A stretch of DNA of 64,000 nt, from positions 1,608,001-1,672,000 of the forward strand of contig NZ_CP007202.1 of the NCBI RefSeq assembly GCF_000941055.1, read 5' to 3'. This DNA is from Siansivirga zeaxanthinifaciens CC-SAMT-1 (lineage in GTDB: Bacteria; Bacteroidota; Bacteroidia; Flavobacteriales; Flavobacteriaceae). This document shows, one piece after another, positions 15,976 through 24,753 of this stretch. How positions within the stretch are numbered: position 1 is the stretch's first letter; each line of letters starts with the position of its first letter. The position numbers and the translations under genes are program-made. The notes beneath the pieces are model-generated. The model did not search any database and was not told the DNA's origin. It saw only the letters and a list, made by a program, of their open reading frames with translations.

Positions 15976-17853
15976 ATGAACAAAAAAACAAACGTTTTTG
16001 GCGTACTGTGTTTAGGTATGTCCATGATTGGTTTTGCACAAGAACAAGCAAAATCAACAAAAGTGCAACAGTTAGAAGAGATTGTTGTTTCCGATTCACG
16101 ATTTGATTTAAAACGTGAATATTCTGGTAAAACGGTTATTAAAATTTCTAAAGAAGAGATTGAAAATAACCAAGGTCGAAACATTGCCGAATTGATAAAT
16201 ACCAAAAGTGGTATTGAAATTAACGGAAGCCGAAGTGTTGAAGGTCAGAATTTAGGCTATTATGTTCGAGGTGGAAACAGCAGACAAGTTTTGGTTTTAA
16301 TTGATGGTATAGCGGTTAACGATCCATCTTTAGTATCTAACGAATTCGATTTAAGACTTTTAGATTTAAACACCATCGAATCTATTGAAATTATTAAAGG
16401 TGCTGCCAGTACCTTATATGGTAATGCAGCTGCAACTGCGGTTATTAGCATTACTACCAAAAAAGCTTCCAACAACAAAATTGCAGGTAATTTTTTAAGT
16501 GTTGTAGGTACAAATCAGTCTCAAGACGATTTAAATTATTATGGTTCTAGTTTTACTAATAATGCATCGGTTAACGGGACTTTAAATAAATTAACCTATT
16601 TAGCAAGTTTCGGAAATAGATATGTAGATGGTTTGTCGGCTGCGAAGTCCGATACACACGAAAAAGATCCGTTTTCGCGCTATAATTTAAATGTGAAGTT
16701 AGGTTACGAATTTAGTAAAGCTTTCAATATATCTGCTTTTGCAAGCATTGATAATCTTAAAACAGATATCGATGGTAGCCCTGCACCAGCCTTTGTTTTA
16801 ACAGATACCGACGACACGTTTTTTAGCAAACAAAAGCGTGTAGGAGTGTCTCCAAAATTCACTTATAATCACGGAAGTTTTCAAATTAATGCGGCTTATT
16901 CGAAGATTGAACGCGAGTTTATATCAGACTTTAGTTCAACCAATAATGCAGAAAGTTATGTTTTAGATGCATTTAATAAATATGTGTTTAATGATAAATT
17001 TTATACCATTGCCGGTGTAAATTACACAGAATACAAAAGTCTTTTTGCCGAAGAAGAAAGTTACAACAATACCGATCCGTATTTAAATGTTGTTTATGTA
17101 TCGGACTATGGCTTAAATTTAAATGCAGGTGCCCGTTTAAATAACCATAGTGAGTATGGATCTCATTTAGTTTATAGTTTAAATCCGTCGTATAATTTAA
17201 ATTTAGATTCGGGTACTTTAAAAGTTTTAGGGTCTTATGCAACGTCTTTTATTGCGCCTAATTTATCGCAGTTATTTGGTTATTATGGTGCAAACCCAAA
17301 TTTAGAACCAGAAGAAAACACAACCATTGAAGGTGGTTTGGAGTTTTATAATACAAATGGTTTTAGATTAAATGCGTTGTATTTTAATAGAAAAGAGGAA
17401 AACACGATTATTTACGGACCTGCATTCAGCTATATAAACGCAGATTCTGAAGCTAAAGTTCACGGTTTTGAGGTAGAAACCGAAGTTAAATCTATTGAAA
17501 ATCTGGTTTTAAGTGCCAATTATACTTTTACAGAATTAAAAGAAGGCACGCGTTTACGTTTACCAAAGCATAAAGCAAATGCGAGTTTGGGCTATAATAT
17601 TTCAAAAAACACGTTTGCATCTGTAAATTATCAATTTACAAGCAGCAGAACGGATACTAATTTTTCAACTTTTTTAAATGAAGATTTAAAAGCGTTTTCA
17701 TTAGTTGATTTATATTTTAGTAAGAAACTAATTGAAAATAAATTGAAATTATTTGCAAGTATAACCAATTTATTTAATGAAGATTACTTAGAAATTGTAG
17801 GCTATACTACCAAAGGAAGAAATGTTAGTTTAGGATTGAATATTACTTTGTAA
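15976..17853 (+). CDS. btuB: TonB-dependent vitamin B12 receptor (BtuB-like)
   Basis: 625-residue outer-membrane receptor. The signal peptide ends near IGFAQ. A TonB-box-like EEIVVSD follows, then the plug domain: GKTVIKISKEEIENNQGRNIAELIN, YYVRGGNSRQVLVLIDGIAVND and IEIIKGAASTLYGNAAATAVISI (quoted in parts of the plug, residues about 50-160). The 22-strand barrel ends in the aromatic-type terminus NVSLGLNITL. Size equals E. coli BtuB (about 614 residues). The riboswitch directly upstream assigns the ligand as a corrinoid. Closed by a strong terminator. Confidence 0.93.
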   Translation: MNKKTNVFGVLCLGMSMIGFAQEQAKSTKVQQLEEIVVSDSRFDLKREYSGKTVIKISKEEIENNQGRNIAELINTKSGIEINGSRSVEGQNLGYYVRGGNSRQVLVLIDGIAVNDPSLVSNEFDLRLLDLNTIESIEIIKGAASTLYGNAAATAVISITTKKASNNKIAGNFLSVVGTNQSQDDLNYYGSSFTNNASVNGTLNKLTYLASFGNRYVDGLSAAKSDTHEKDPFSRYNLNVKLGYEFSKAFNISAFASIDNLKTDIDGSPAPAFVLTDTDDTFFSKQKRVGVSPKFTYNHGSFQINAAYSKIEREFISDFSSTNNAESYVLDAFNKYVFNDKFYTIAGVNYTEYKSLFAEEESYNNTDPYLNVVYVSDYGLNLNAGARLNNHSEYGSHLVYSLNPSYNLNLDSGTLKVLGSYATSFIAPNLSQLFGYYGANPNLEPEENTTIEGGLEFYNTNGFRLNALYFNRKEENTIIYGPAFSYINADSEAKVHGFEVETEVKSIENLVLSANYTFTELKEGTRLRLPKHKANASLGYNISKNTFASVNYQFTSSRTDTNFSTFLNEDLKAFSLVDLYFSKKLIENKLKLFASITNLFNEDYLEIVGYTTKGRNVSLGLNITL

Positions 17854-17866
17854 ATTCATTTTAAGT

Positions 17867-17908
17867 AAAAAAAATCCCGTTCTATTTTTTAATGGAACGG
17901 GATTTTTT
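17867..17908. terminator. bidirectional intrinsic terminator
   Basis: Stem AAAATCCCGTTC / GAACGGGATTTT with a 12-base loop and T-run, between convergent btuB and the Dph6-like gene. Confidence 0.85.
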
Positions 17909-17925
17909 GTTTGCAGTCATGGGGT

Positions 17926-18642
17926 TTATTTCGGGATTAAATCGCAATACCAAACGCCATAATTGTCGCTTTTGCAAACAGAGTCGTCGGTATTTGGATG
18001 CGCGTATTCACGATATACTTTTTCACCAACTGTAAATTCTATAGGTTTATTGAATATTGGGCCATCAAAGCAAAAGGTGTGAAACTCGCCATGTTCTCCA
18101 CATGGGTCGACACCTTCGGGTAAATTATCAATAAAGTTTTTATCTATAATAGTACCAACAAAATTCTCGTTAAAAAATTTGGAGTTGGCGCAAACAATAA
18201 TGGTTTTAAAACCTAAATCTAAAAATTCATTTAAAAGTGCTTTGGTATCGCGTTTCCAGATAGGAAATACAGTTTTAAAACCTGCTTTTGCCAATTGATT
18301 TTCTCTGTAAGTTCTTAAATCTTCCAGAAAGATATCTCCAAAGGCACTATGTGTAAAACCATCATGTTTTAATCTTGAAACGGTTTCTAACATTTTTTGC
18401 TCATAAATGTCCATGCTGGGCATTTCCGGTAATTCTATAAGACTCGATTTTATATTTATAGCATCTGTTTGAGCTGTTAATAATTCTTTTCTCAAACCGT
18501 GCATAGATACTCTGTTGTAATGCGAATTTACTGTTGTAATTAATTCATCAACCAGATAGCGTTCATCTTGTAATAAATGGTAAAGTGCCAAAGCAGAATC
18601 TTTTCCGCTACTCCAGTTGAAGTAGGTTTTAATTTTGTTCAA
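17926..18642 (-). CDS. Dph6-like ATP pyrophosphatase (PP-loop protein)
   Basis: 238-residue protein of the adenine nucleotide alpha-hydrolase family related to diphthine-ammonia ligase. The PP-loop reads NWSSGKDSALAL near residue 10. Other family marks are HTSAFGDI-like FTHSAFGDIF, the FPIWKRDT segment, and the C-terminal GVDPCGEHGEFHTF block. Bacteria lack diphthamide, so the true substrate is unknown; it likely adenylates a carboxyl or amide precursor. It overlaps the 3' end of the S41 peptidase gene by 14 bases and is read from the same transcript. Confidence 0.82.
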   Translation of the reverse strand: MNKIKTYFNWSSGKDSALALYHLLQDERYLVDELITTVNSHYNRVSMHGLRKELLTAQTDAINIKSSLIELPEMPSMDIYEQKMLETVSRLKHDGFTHSAFGDIFLEDLRTYRENQLAKAGFKTVFPIWKRDTKALLNEFLDLGFKTIIVCANSKFFNENFVGTIIDKNFIDNLPEGVDPCGEHGEFHTFCFDGPIFNKPIEFTVGEKVYREYAHPNTDDSVCKSDNYGVWYCDLIPK

Positions 18643-20122
18643 AATTTATTTTGTTTAAAAGTGAGGCTGGCAGCTGCTTGTTTAAATACATGCTGTTGTT
18701 AAATCTGTTAAAGCTATTACTGTCTTCTATGGGCTTTAATTTTCTGGTATTTTCAGATTTTATTTTGTTTGTTTTTGTGGTAGAGCCTTCGATTTCAGCT
18801 AACGCTAAGGCTAAAAGTTTCTCATTTTCATTACCAATAATTCCAAGATTTAAATAGCTTTCAGAAATATCAATGTCGGGTGTTAAGCCATTGTCGTAGT
18901 CTGTCTTTCCAACTTTATTTAAAGATTTAAAAATAAGAGGTTGCATAGCATAAGTGTGATTCGGGTTGGCACCTTCTCTGGTGAAATCTTCAGAATCGTA
19001 TAAAGTGGTTGAAGCTTGATATTTCCCTGCGGTATTTTCGCCAATATGAATAACATCTATATAGGGATCTAGTGAATTTATAATCAACTCACTTGCAGAG
19101 GCCGATGATTCTAAAGCAATAACATATACTTTACTTAAATTCAAACTATTTATAAGGTTCCCATCCAAGGTATTTTTAAATCTGTTAATTAATAATTCCG
19201 GATTTTCTTGCTCGAAGGCTGCTTGAAATTCGCTATTCCATTCTTCGGTGCTAAAAACCTCATTATTAAATTGTCCAGTTATCATACTCGCTAAAAGTAT
19301 AGCAGAGTTTACCGATCCGCCAGGATTGTAACGCAAGTCTAAAACCAAGTGTTTTACATTGTTGTTTTTAAAATTTCCAAAAACATTATTTAACTGGGTA
19401 TCATAATTTGCAGTAAAACCATTATACATAAGGTATCCAACATTTTCGCCATTAACGGTTAGTATCTCACTTTTGAAAATAGGATTTTCATTGTATTCTA
19501 ATTTGTTTAAAGTAATTGTTTTATTAAGTGGCTCAATCGTATCGTCTGTGTTTTCGGTAGTCCCATTGGTGTTGTAATTAGCAAAACTTAATGTATACGA
19601 GCTTCTAGATAATAAACTATTATAATTATCAATAGTTAACTCTGTATTATCTACTTTATTAAAAATGTCGCCTCTAACAAGTCCTTTTGTTTCGGCATCG
19701 CTATTTGGTAAGACCAAACGAACAATACCAATTAATTTTGTAGTGCTATTGGGCTGTAAGAAGAGGGTGAATTCCATACCGTTACTGGTACTTATGCCGC
19801 TAAACGATTGTTCTAAAGCAATATAATCATCAACAATCCAGCTGAATTTATCGACAGTAGTGCGCTGGTAAATTAAGCTTTCAAACAAATCTTCTGGAGT
19901 AGAAAAGCTGTTTAAGTAACTGGCATAGGCTTCATCCGAAGAAAATTTATCATTCGCCAAATCGGGTACATTATCTTTATATAAGTAAAATAAATTCATC
20001 CCTTTCCATACAAAATCGTTTATTTCGTTAGTAGAAATTTGATTGTCGTCGTTGTCTTCGAAGCAACTTGTAGTTAACAAAGAGACGAAAAAGATGAGCA
20101 TTAGGGGCTTAAGAATTTTCAT
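18629..20122 (-). CDS. S41-family peptidase lipoprotein
   Basis: 497-residue C-terminal processing peptidase-like protein. The signal ends LLTTSC (cysteine near residue 20), so it is a lipoprotein. A PDZ-like segment lies around residues 110-190 (SDAETKGLVRGDIFNKVD). The tail-protease core shows LVLDLRYNPGGSVNSA and the catalytic serine region LESSASASELI, followed by IGENTAGKYQ. It starts divergently from the ECF sigma gene. The 14-base overlap with the Dph6-like gene implies coupled translation. Confidence 0.88.
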   Translation of the reverse strand: MKILKPLMLIFFVSLLTTSCFEDNDDNQISTNEINDFVWKGMNLFYLYKDNVPDLANDKFSSDEAYASYLNSFSTPEDLFESLIYQRTTVDKFSWIVDDYIALEQSFSGISTSNGMEFTLFLQPNSTTKLIGIVRLVLPNSDAETKGLVRGDIFNKVDNTELTIDNYNSLLSRSSYTLSFANYNTNGTTENTDDTIEPLNKTITLNKLEYNENPIFKSEILTVNGENVGYLMYNGFTANYDTQLNNVFGNFKNNNVKHLVLDLRYNPGGSVNSAILLASMITGQFNNEVFSTEEWNSEFQAAFEQENPELLINRFKNTLDGNLINSLNLSKVYVIALESSASASELIINSLDPYIDVIHIGENTAGKYQASTTLYDSEDFTREGANPNHTYAMQPLIFKSLNKVGKTDYDNGLTPDIDISESYLNLGIIGNENEKLLALALAEIEGSTTKTNKIKSENTRKLKPIEDSNSFNRFNNSMYLNKQLPASLLNKINFEQN

Positions 20123-20271
20123 AGAATCATTTTTATATTTAGACCTTAGTCTTTTAAACTCTAAATTTACTTACATTATTATATTATATAAAATTATTTG
20201 TAACAAAATAATAAGTGGTTCGTCGTAATATCAAATAGCGAATTAAAGCCGTTTAACCAAACCAATCTAAA

Positions 20272-20781
20272 ATGACTCAAAGTGAGTTTTTAAATATTGT
20301 AATGCCTTTTAAAGATAAAGTGTTTCGTTTAGCAAAACGATTGCTGGTATCTACAGAAGAGGCAGAAGATGCAACTCAGGAAGTGTTAATGCGATTGTGG
20401 AGTAATAAAACGAAAATGCAGGAATATAAAAATATAGAGGCATTTTCGATGACAATGACAAAGAATTTTTGTTTCGATAAATTAAAATCGAAGCAAGCAC
20501 AAAACTTAAAAATTGTACATAGTAATTATGAAGATGGCAACACATCGTTACAAAAACAAGTTGAATTAAGCGATAGTGTTAACTGGGTAGCTAAAATTAT
20601 TGAAGATTTACCCGAGCAGCAAAAAATGATTATACAATTACGAGATATTGAAGCTTACGATTTAGATGAAATTGCTGAAATGTTAGAAATGAATAATACA
20701 GCAGTTCGAGTAGCTTTATCTAGAGCACGAAAAACAATAAGAGAAAAATTAACTAATACGCATAATTATGGTATTAAATAA
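20272..20781 (+). CDS. ECF RNA polymerase sigma factor
   Basis: 169-residue sigma-70 family protein with regions 2 and 4 only. Region 2 is seen in KDKVFRLAKRLLVSTEEAEDATQEVLMRLW (about 13-43, quoted in part), with the -10 reading segment MTKNFCFDKLKSK. Region 4 has LPEQQKMIIQLRDIEAYDLDEIAEML and AVRVALSRARKTIREKL. No anti-sigma with a classic ZAS domain is present, but the next gene overlaps by 14 bases and encodes a single-pass protein that could serve. First gene of a four-gene module with two DUF4252 genes. Confidence 0.92.
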   Translation: MTQSEFLNIVMPFKDKVFRLAKRLLVSTEEAEDATQEVLMRLWSNKTKMQEYKNIEAFSMTMTKNFCFDKLKSKQAQNLKIVHSNYEDGNTSLQKQVELSDSVNWVAKIIEDLPEQQKMIIQLRDIEAYDLDEIAEMLEMNNTAVRVALSRARKTIREKLTNTHNYGIK

Positions 20782-21247
20782 TATAGAAAAATTACTGGAA
20801 AAGTACGACAATGGAGAAACCTCTTTAAAGGAAGAGCAACAGTTAAAAAACTATTTTTCGCAACAAACTGTAGCGCCCCATTTAGAAAGTTATAAACCTA
20901 TGTTTGTGTACTTTAAAGAAAACCAAAAAGAGCAGTTTACTAAAAAGATTCCATTAAAAACTAAGAAAGTTATAAACTATAAATGGATTTCTGTTGCAGC
21001 TGTAGCCGTTCTTATGGTCGGGTTTTATTTAAAATCCAATAGTAAAAACAACGATTTAGGAACTTATGAAGATCCAGAGTTGGCTTACCAAGAAGTTACA
21101 AAATCGTTAGCGATGATTTCAAATCATTTTAATAAAGGGGTTTCAACCGTAGGTTATTTAAACGAATACGAAAAAGGTGCCGAAACGCTAAATTATTTGA
21201 ATGCCCTTGAAAATTCAACAAATATTATTTTTAAAACAACGAAGTAA
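20768..21247 (+). CDS. single-pass membrane protein, possible anti-sigma factor
   Basis: 159 residues. An N-terminal soluble region of about 70 residues (IEKLLEKYDNGETSLKEEQQL is the start of the helical part) is followed by one membrane helix, KWISVAAVAVLMVGFYL (about 73-89), and a 70-residue C-terminal domain. The layout of a cytoplasmic helical domain, one helix and a periplasmic tail, in a gene overlapping an ECF sigma gene, is that of an anti-sigma factor. The short YDNGETSLEEE-type opening is frequent in such Bacteroidota proteins. Function is inferred from position. Confidence 0.72.
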   Translation: MVLNNIEKLLEKYDNGETSLKEEQQLKNYFSQQTVAPHLESYKPMFVYFKENQKEQFTKKIPLKTKKVINYKWISVAAVAVLMVGFYLKSNSKNNDLGTYEDPELAYQEVTKSLAMISNHFNKGVSTVGYLNEYEKGAETLNYLNALENSTNIIFKTTK

Positions 21248-21265
21248 TTATTAAAAAAAAACAAC

Positions 21266-21853
21266 ATGAAAACAATAAATAAAAACCCGATGAAGAATAA
21301 ATTATTAGTGTTAATAATGGCGCTTATGCTGCTACCTATGTTAGGAATGTCTCAGGATATTTTTGATAAGTATAATGATAATTCTGATGTTACCTTTGTA
21401 TCTATTAAACCAAAAATGTTTCAAATGATAGCTAAAATGGGCATCAATGTAGAAGATCCTGAAGCCAGAGCCTATATGGATATGGTTAAAAGTATTACCA
21501 GTTTTAAAACAATCATGACAGATGACAAGACTATTTCGGCAGATATTTCAAAATGGGTAAAATCGCGTTCAAGCTCTTTAGAAGAATTAATGGAGGTAAA
21601 AGATGATGGCTCTGAAGTGAAATTTTATGTAAAAGAAGGTAAAGATTCTAACCACGTGAAAGAATTGCTAATTTTCGTGAATGGCATAGATAAGGTCATG
21701 AAAGAGTCTGTTGAAATTAACGGAAAAGAGCGTCGTATTGAAACCGTAGTCGTATCTCTAACTGGCGATATCGATTTAAACGAAATTTCTAAGCTTACCG
21801 ACAAAATGAATATTCCTGGAGGAAAGCATTTAGAGAAGAAAAAATCTAAGTAA
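21266..21853 (+). CDS. DUF4252 secreted protein
   Basis: 195-residue protein with a signal peptide; a second ATG at 21290 would give the tidier signal beginning MKNKLLVLIMALMLLPMLG and cut after MSQ. The mature part, FDKYNDNSDVTFVSIKPKMFQMIAKMG, is a typical DUF4252 opening. No lipobox cysteine is seen, so it is likely soluble in the periplasm or surface-exported. It lies 18 bases after the anti-sigma-like gene. DUF4252 proteins have no known activity. Confidence 0.82.
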   Translation: MKTINKNPMKNKLLVLIMALMLLPMLGMSQDIFDKYNDNSDVTFVSIKPKMFQMIAKMGINVEDPEARAYMDMVKSITSFKTIMTDDKTISADISKWVKSRSSSLEELMEVKDDGSEVKFYVKEGKDSNHVKELLIFVNGIDKVMKESVEINGKERRIETVVVSLTGDIDLNEISKLTDKMNIPGGKHLEKKKSK

Positions 21854-21877
21854 AATAAATTCATCAATCAAAATAAA

Positions 21878-21910
21878 AATACGCATTGCCTGTTAAAGGT
21901 AATGCGTATT
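21878..21910. terminator. intercistronic hairpin without downstream T-run
   Basis: A 13-base-pair stem AATACGCATTGCC / GGTAATGCGTATT with a seven-base loop lies between the two DUF4252 genes. On the plus strand no T-run follows, so it may attenuate partly or protect the upstream mRNA 3' end rather than terminate fully. Confidence 0.5.
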
Positions 21911-21938
21911 AATTTCATCAAAAAAAACAATCAAGAAA

Positions 21939-22481
21939 ATGAAATTAACAACCAAACAAACATTAACGATCTTGCTTTTAGCGTTGCTACTGGTTAGCTG
22001 TAACAATAGTAAAAGTTTACAAAGTTATTTTGTAGATAATCAAGAATCTGCAAATTTTATTTCGCAAGATTTACCTATATCAATGCTAAAAATTGATACG
22101 AGTAATTTAACCGAAGACCAGAAAGAAGCTTACAACTCTGTGAGCAGATTAAACTTTTTAGGTTATAAAGCCACCGAATCGAATAAAGAAGCTCTAAAAG
22201 CAGAAATTTCTGAAGTAAAAACTATTTTAAGTGCCAGTAAGTATAACGATTTGATTGAGTTTAGCGATAAAGGCAACCGTTTTGTAATAAAGTATATAGG
22301 TACCGATGATGAAGCCGATGAAGTTGTGGTTTTTGGAAGTTCTAAAGATATGGGCTTTGCTATTGTTCGTGTTTTAGGGAACAACATGAATCCTGAAAAA
22401 ATGACAACTTTGGCAGGTGTTCTAAAAAAGGCAGATGTAGGAGAAGCGCAAATGCAAAGTATTATGAATTTTTTTAAATAA
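21939..22481 (+). CDS. DUF4252 lipoprotein
   Basis: 180 residues. The signal peptide ends LLLVSC, giving a lipidated cysteine near residue 21. The mature part carries the DUF4252 pattern: a loop-helix start LQSYFVDNQESANFISQDLPISML, a central LIEFSDKGNRFVIKYIG and the end GEAQMQSIMNFF. It is probably a paralogue of the preceding secreted protein, with the same fold but a lipid anchor. Last gene of the sigma-factor module, closed by a bidirectional terminator. Confidence 0.82.
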   Translation: MKLTTKQTLTILLLALLLVSCNNSKSLQSYFVDNQESANFISQDLPISMLKIDTSNLTEDQKEAYNSVSRLNFLGYKATESNKEALKAEISEVKTILSASKYNDLIEFSDKGNRFVIKYIGTDDEADEVVVFGSSKDMGFAIVRVLGNNMNPEKMTTLAGVLKKADVGEAQMQSIMNFFK

Positions 22482-22496
22482 ATAATTCAAATCCAT

Positions 22497-22530
22497 AAAA
22501 AAGGGTATCGTATTACGATACCCTTTTTTT
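22497..22530. terminator. bidirectional intrinsic terminator
   Basis: Stem AAAAAAGGGTATCG / CGATACCCTTTTTT with a five-base loop between convergent genes. Confidence 0.88.
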
Positions 22531-22533
22531 ATT

Positions 22534-22719
22534 TTATGTTTTCCTGAGTTTTTTTCTTTTCTTGGTTTTGGTGTAGAAAAAATTAGACAGAATTATAATT
22601 AATAATAAGGCCAATAACCCTTTAATAAATAAACTGTCTAAAAGCTCTAATATGCCGCAAACAAAAAAGCCAACAGCTAAAACGCCACAAAGAATAAGGG
22701 ATTGTTTGTCTGTTAGCAT
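22534..22719 (-). CDS. small membrane protein of unknown function
   Basis: 61 residues: a short polar start, two hydrophobic helices (about 8-27 and 31-48) and a strongly basic tail TKTKKRKKLRKT. It begins three bases after the purB stop and ends just before the shared terminator, so it is almost certainly the last gene of the purB transcript. No family recognised. Confidence 0.65.
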   Translation of the reverse strand: MLTDKQSLILCGVLAVGFFVCGILELLDSLFIKGLLALLLIIILSNFFYTKTKKRKKLRKT

Positions 22720-22722
22720 ATA

Positions 22723-24066
22723 TTAAATTCCTGTGTAATTACTTGGTGAAATATTTTTTAATTCTTGTTTAATAGCATCCGATACCTCTAAAGTATCAAT
22801 AAAATTTGAAATAGATTCTTTATTTATTTTAGAATTGGTTCTGGTTAATCCTTTTAAGGCTTCATAAGGATTTGGATAAGCTTCTCTTCTTAAAATAGTT
22901 TGAATAGCTTCGGCAACTACAGCCCAGTTATTTTCTAAATCTTCGGCAAACTTAGGTTCATTAAGTAATAATTTGTCTAAACCTTTTAATGTCGATTTAA
23001 AACCAATTAACGTATGTCCTAATGGTACACCAACGTTTCTAAGCACGGTACTGTCGGTTAAATCGCGTTGTAATCTAGAAATAGGAAGCTTAGCCGATAA
23101 ATGTTCAAAAATAGCATTGGCAATTCCTAAATTACCTTCGCTGTTTTCAAAATCTATGGGGTTTACTTTATGCGGCATGGCACTACTTCCAACTTCACCG
23201 GCTTTAATTTTTTGCTTAAAATAATCCATAGAAACATAGGTCCATATATCTCTATCTAAATCTATAATAATGGTGTTTATACGTTTTAAAGCATCAAACA
23301 TAGCTGCCATATGGTCGTAATGCTCAATTTGAGTTGTTGGAAACGAGTGGTATAAACCTAGTTTTTCTTCAACAAATTTGTCACCAAAAGTTTTCCAATC
23401 TATCGTTGGATATGCCACATGGTGCGCATTAAAATTACCTGTTGCACCACCAAATTTAGCGGCGTGGGGTACAGCGCTTAATAGTTTTAATTGTTCTTCT
23501 AAACGCACAACAAACACTTCAATTTCTTTTCCAAGACGGGTAGGAGATGCCGGTTGACCGTGAGTTCTTGCAAGCATCGAAACACCTGCCCAGTCTTTTG
23601 CCAATGTTTTAAGTTTGTTTAAAACTAAGGTGTATTCTGGGATATAAACAACGTCGATAGCCTCTTTTATACTTAAAGGAATTGCTGTGTTATTAATGTC
23701 TTGTGAGGTTAAACCAAAGTGAATAAATTCTTTAAATTTTGATAAACCTAAGGCATCAAATTTTTCTTTTATAAAATATTCAACAGCTTTAACATCGTGG
23801 TTTGTAACACTTTCAATTTTTTTAATCGCTAAAGCATCTTCAGTAGAGAAATTTTTATAAATAGCTCTTAAATCATCAAAAAGATTAGTATCAACATCTT
23901 TTAGTTGAGGTAACGGAATTTCACATAAAGCAATAAAGTATTCTATTTCAACTAGAACACGGTATTTAATTAAAGCTTCTTCAGAAAAATAAGGTGCTAA
24001 TTCGTTTACTTTGCTTCTATATCTTCCATCAATTGGAGAAATGGCGTTAAGTGGTGTTAATGACAT
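22723..24066 (-). CDS. purB: adenylosuccinate lyase
   Basis: 447-residue enzyme of purine synthesis that splits SAICAR to AICAR and adenylosuccinate to AMP, releasing fumarate. Superfamily signature GSSAMPHKVNPIDFEN is present, with the catalytic serine in its flexible loop. Also visible are SPIDGRYRSKV at the N-terminus, GLTSQDINNTA and ARTHGQPASPTRLG. The pattern is of the E. coli-type PurB. A TATCTTTG element lies 26 bases upstream of the start. Confidence 0.96.
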   Translation of the reverse strand: MSLTPLNAISPIDGRYRSKVNELAPYFSEEALIKYRVLVEIEYFIALCEIPLPQLKDVDTNLFDDLRAIYKNFSTEDALAIKKIESVTNHDVKAVEYFIKEKFDALGLSKFKEFIHFGLTSQDINNTAIPLSIKEAIDVVYIPEYTLVLNKLKTLAKDWAGVSMLARTHGQPASPTRLGKEIEVFVVRLEEQLKLLSAVPHAAKFGGATGNFNAHHVAYPTIDWKTFGDKFVEEKLGLYHSFPTTQIEHYDHMAAMFDALKRINTIIIDLDRDIWTYVSMDYFKQKIKAGEVGSSAMPHKVNPIDFENSEGNLGIANAIFEHLSAKLPISRLQRDLTDSTVLRNVGVPLGHTLIGFKSTLKGLDKLLLNEPKFAEDLENNWAVVAEAIQTILRREAYPNPYEALKGLTRTNSKINKESISNFIDTLEVSDAIKQELKNISPSNYTGI

Positions 24067-24091
24067 GTGTTGTTTGATTTTTAAGAAGTTG

Positions 24092-24099
24092 CAAAGATA
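24092..24099 (-). promoter_or_regulatory. -7 element of the purB promoter
   Basis: Minus-strand TATCTTTG fits TAnnTTTG and gives a leader of about 20 bases. No -33 TTG at the usual spacing. Confidence 0.55.
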
Positions 24100-24144
24100 G
24101 TTTTTTTAGCCCAAGACCGAAAGTGAAAGGTAGAACTTTTAAAC

Positions 24145-24717
24145 TTAATTTTTAGTTTTTTTAATTTTAGCTATAATCTGTTTTGCTCGGGCTTTGTAAG
24201 CCGCGCTTTGAATAGGAAAATCGCGATTAAGTATCTGAGTTAATTCGGGATAAATCCAGTCGTATTGTTTTCCAAATAAAAACAAAGTAGACATTGCAAA
24301 TGCTTTTGGGGCTACTTTTTCATCGTTAATTAAAACATCAAAACAAGTTTCAATAATGCGTTCTTTGTGGGTTTCATGTAAATTACTTTTTATAAGGTGG
24401 TCTGCTTTTCCAAAATAGGCCTTGGCGAGTAATTCGCATATTTTTATCACGGGTCTTACGGCTGCATCTAAATGTACTTTTTTAATGTTTAAAGTAAAGG
24501 TGTCTAGATAGGGTAGTAGCAATTCTAAATTTTTAAGGCAAACATATTCGAGTACCCAGGCCGCTCGGGTGGAGGTTTTATCGTTTACCATAAACGTAAT
24601 TTCCAGTAGTTTAGGAAGTAAATCGGGTTGTTTTAATACCAGATTTGCATAAAACAAGCGACTTGCTTGGGTATGGTTTACATAATTTAATTCGTTATAA
24701 AATTGCTTGGTAGTCAA
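24145..24717 (-). CDS. alpha-helical repeat protein of unknown function
   Basis: 190 residues, almost all predicted helix, with HEAT-like pairs: LLPKLLEITFMVNDK, AAWVLEYVCLKNLELLLPYLD, AVRPVIKICELLAKAY and APKAFAMSTLFLFGK. Such proteins usually bind other proteins. It stands 78 bases upstream of purB on the same strand, and similar Flavobacteriia proteins are sometimes mislabelled adenylosuccinate lyase because of this position; it has no lyase motif. It is divergent from the haem-binding-domain gene. Function unknown. Confidence 0.7.
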   Translation of the reverse strand: MTTKQFYNELNYVNHTQASRLFYANLVLKQPDLLPKLLEITFMVNDKTSTRAAWVLEYVCLKNLELLLPYLDTFTLNIKKVHLDAAVRPVIKICELLAKAYFGKADHLIKSNLHETHKERIIETCFDVLINDEKVAPKAFAMSTLFLFGKQYDWIYPELTQILNRDFPIQSAAYKARAKQIIAKIKKTKN

Positions 24718-24753
24718 AAGGATTTAGTAATTTTAAAATCTAAATTTATTAAA

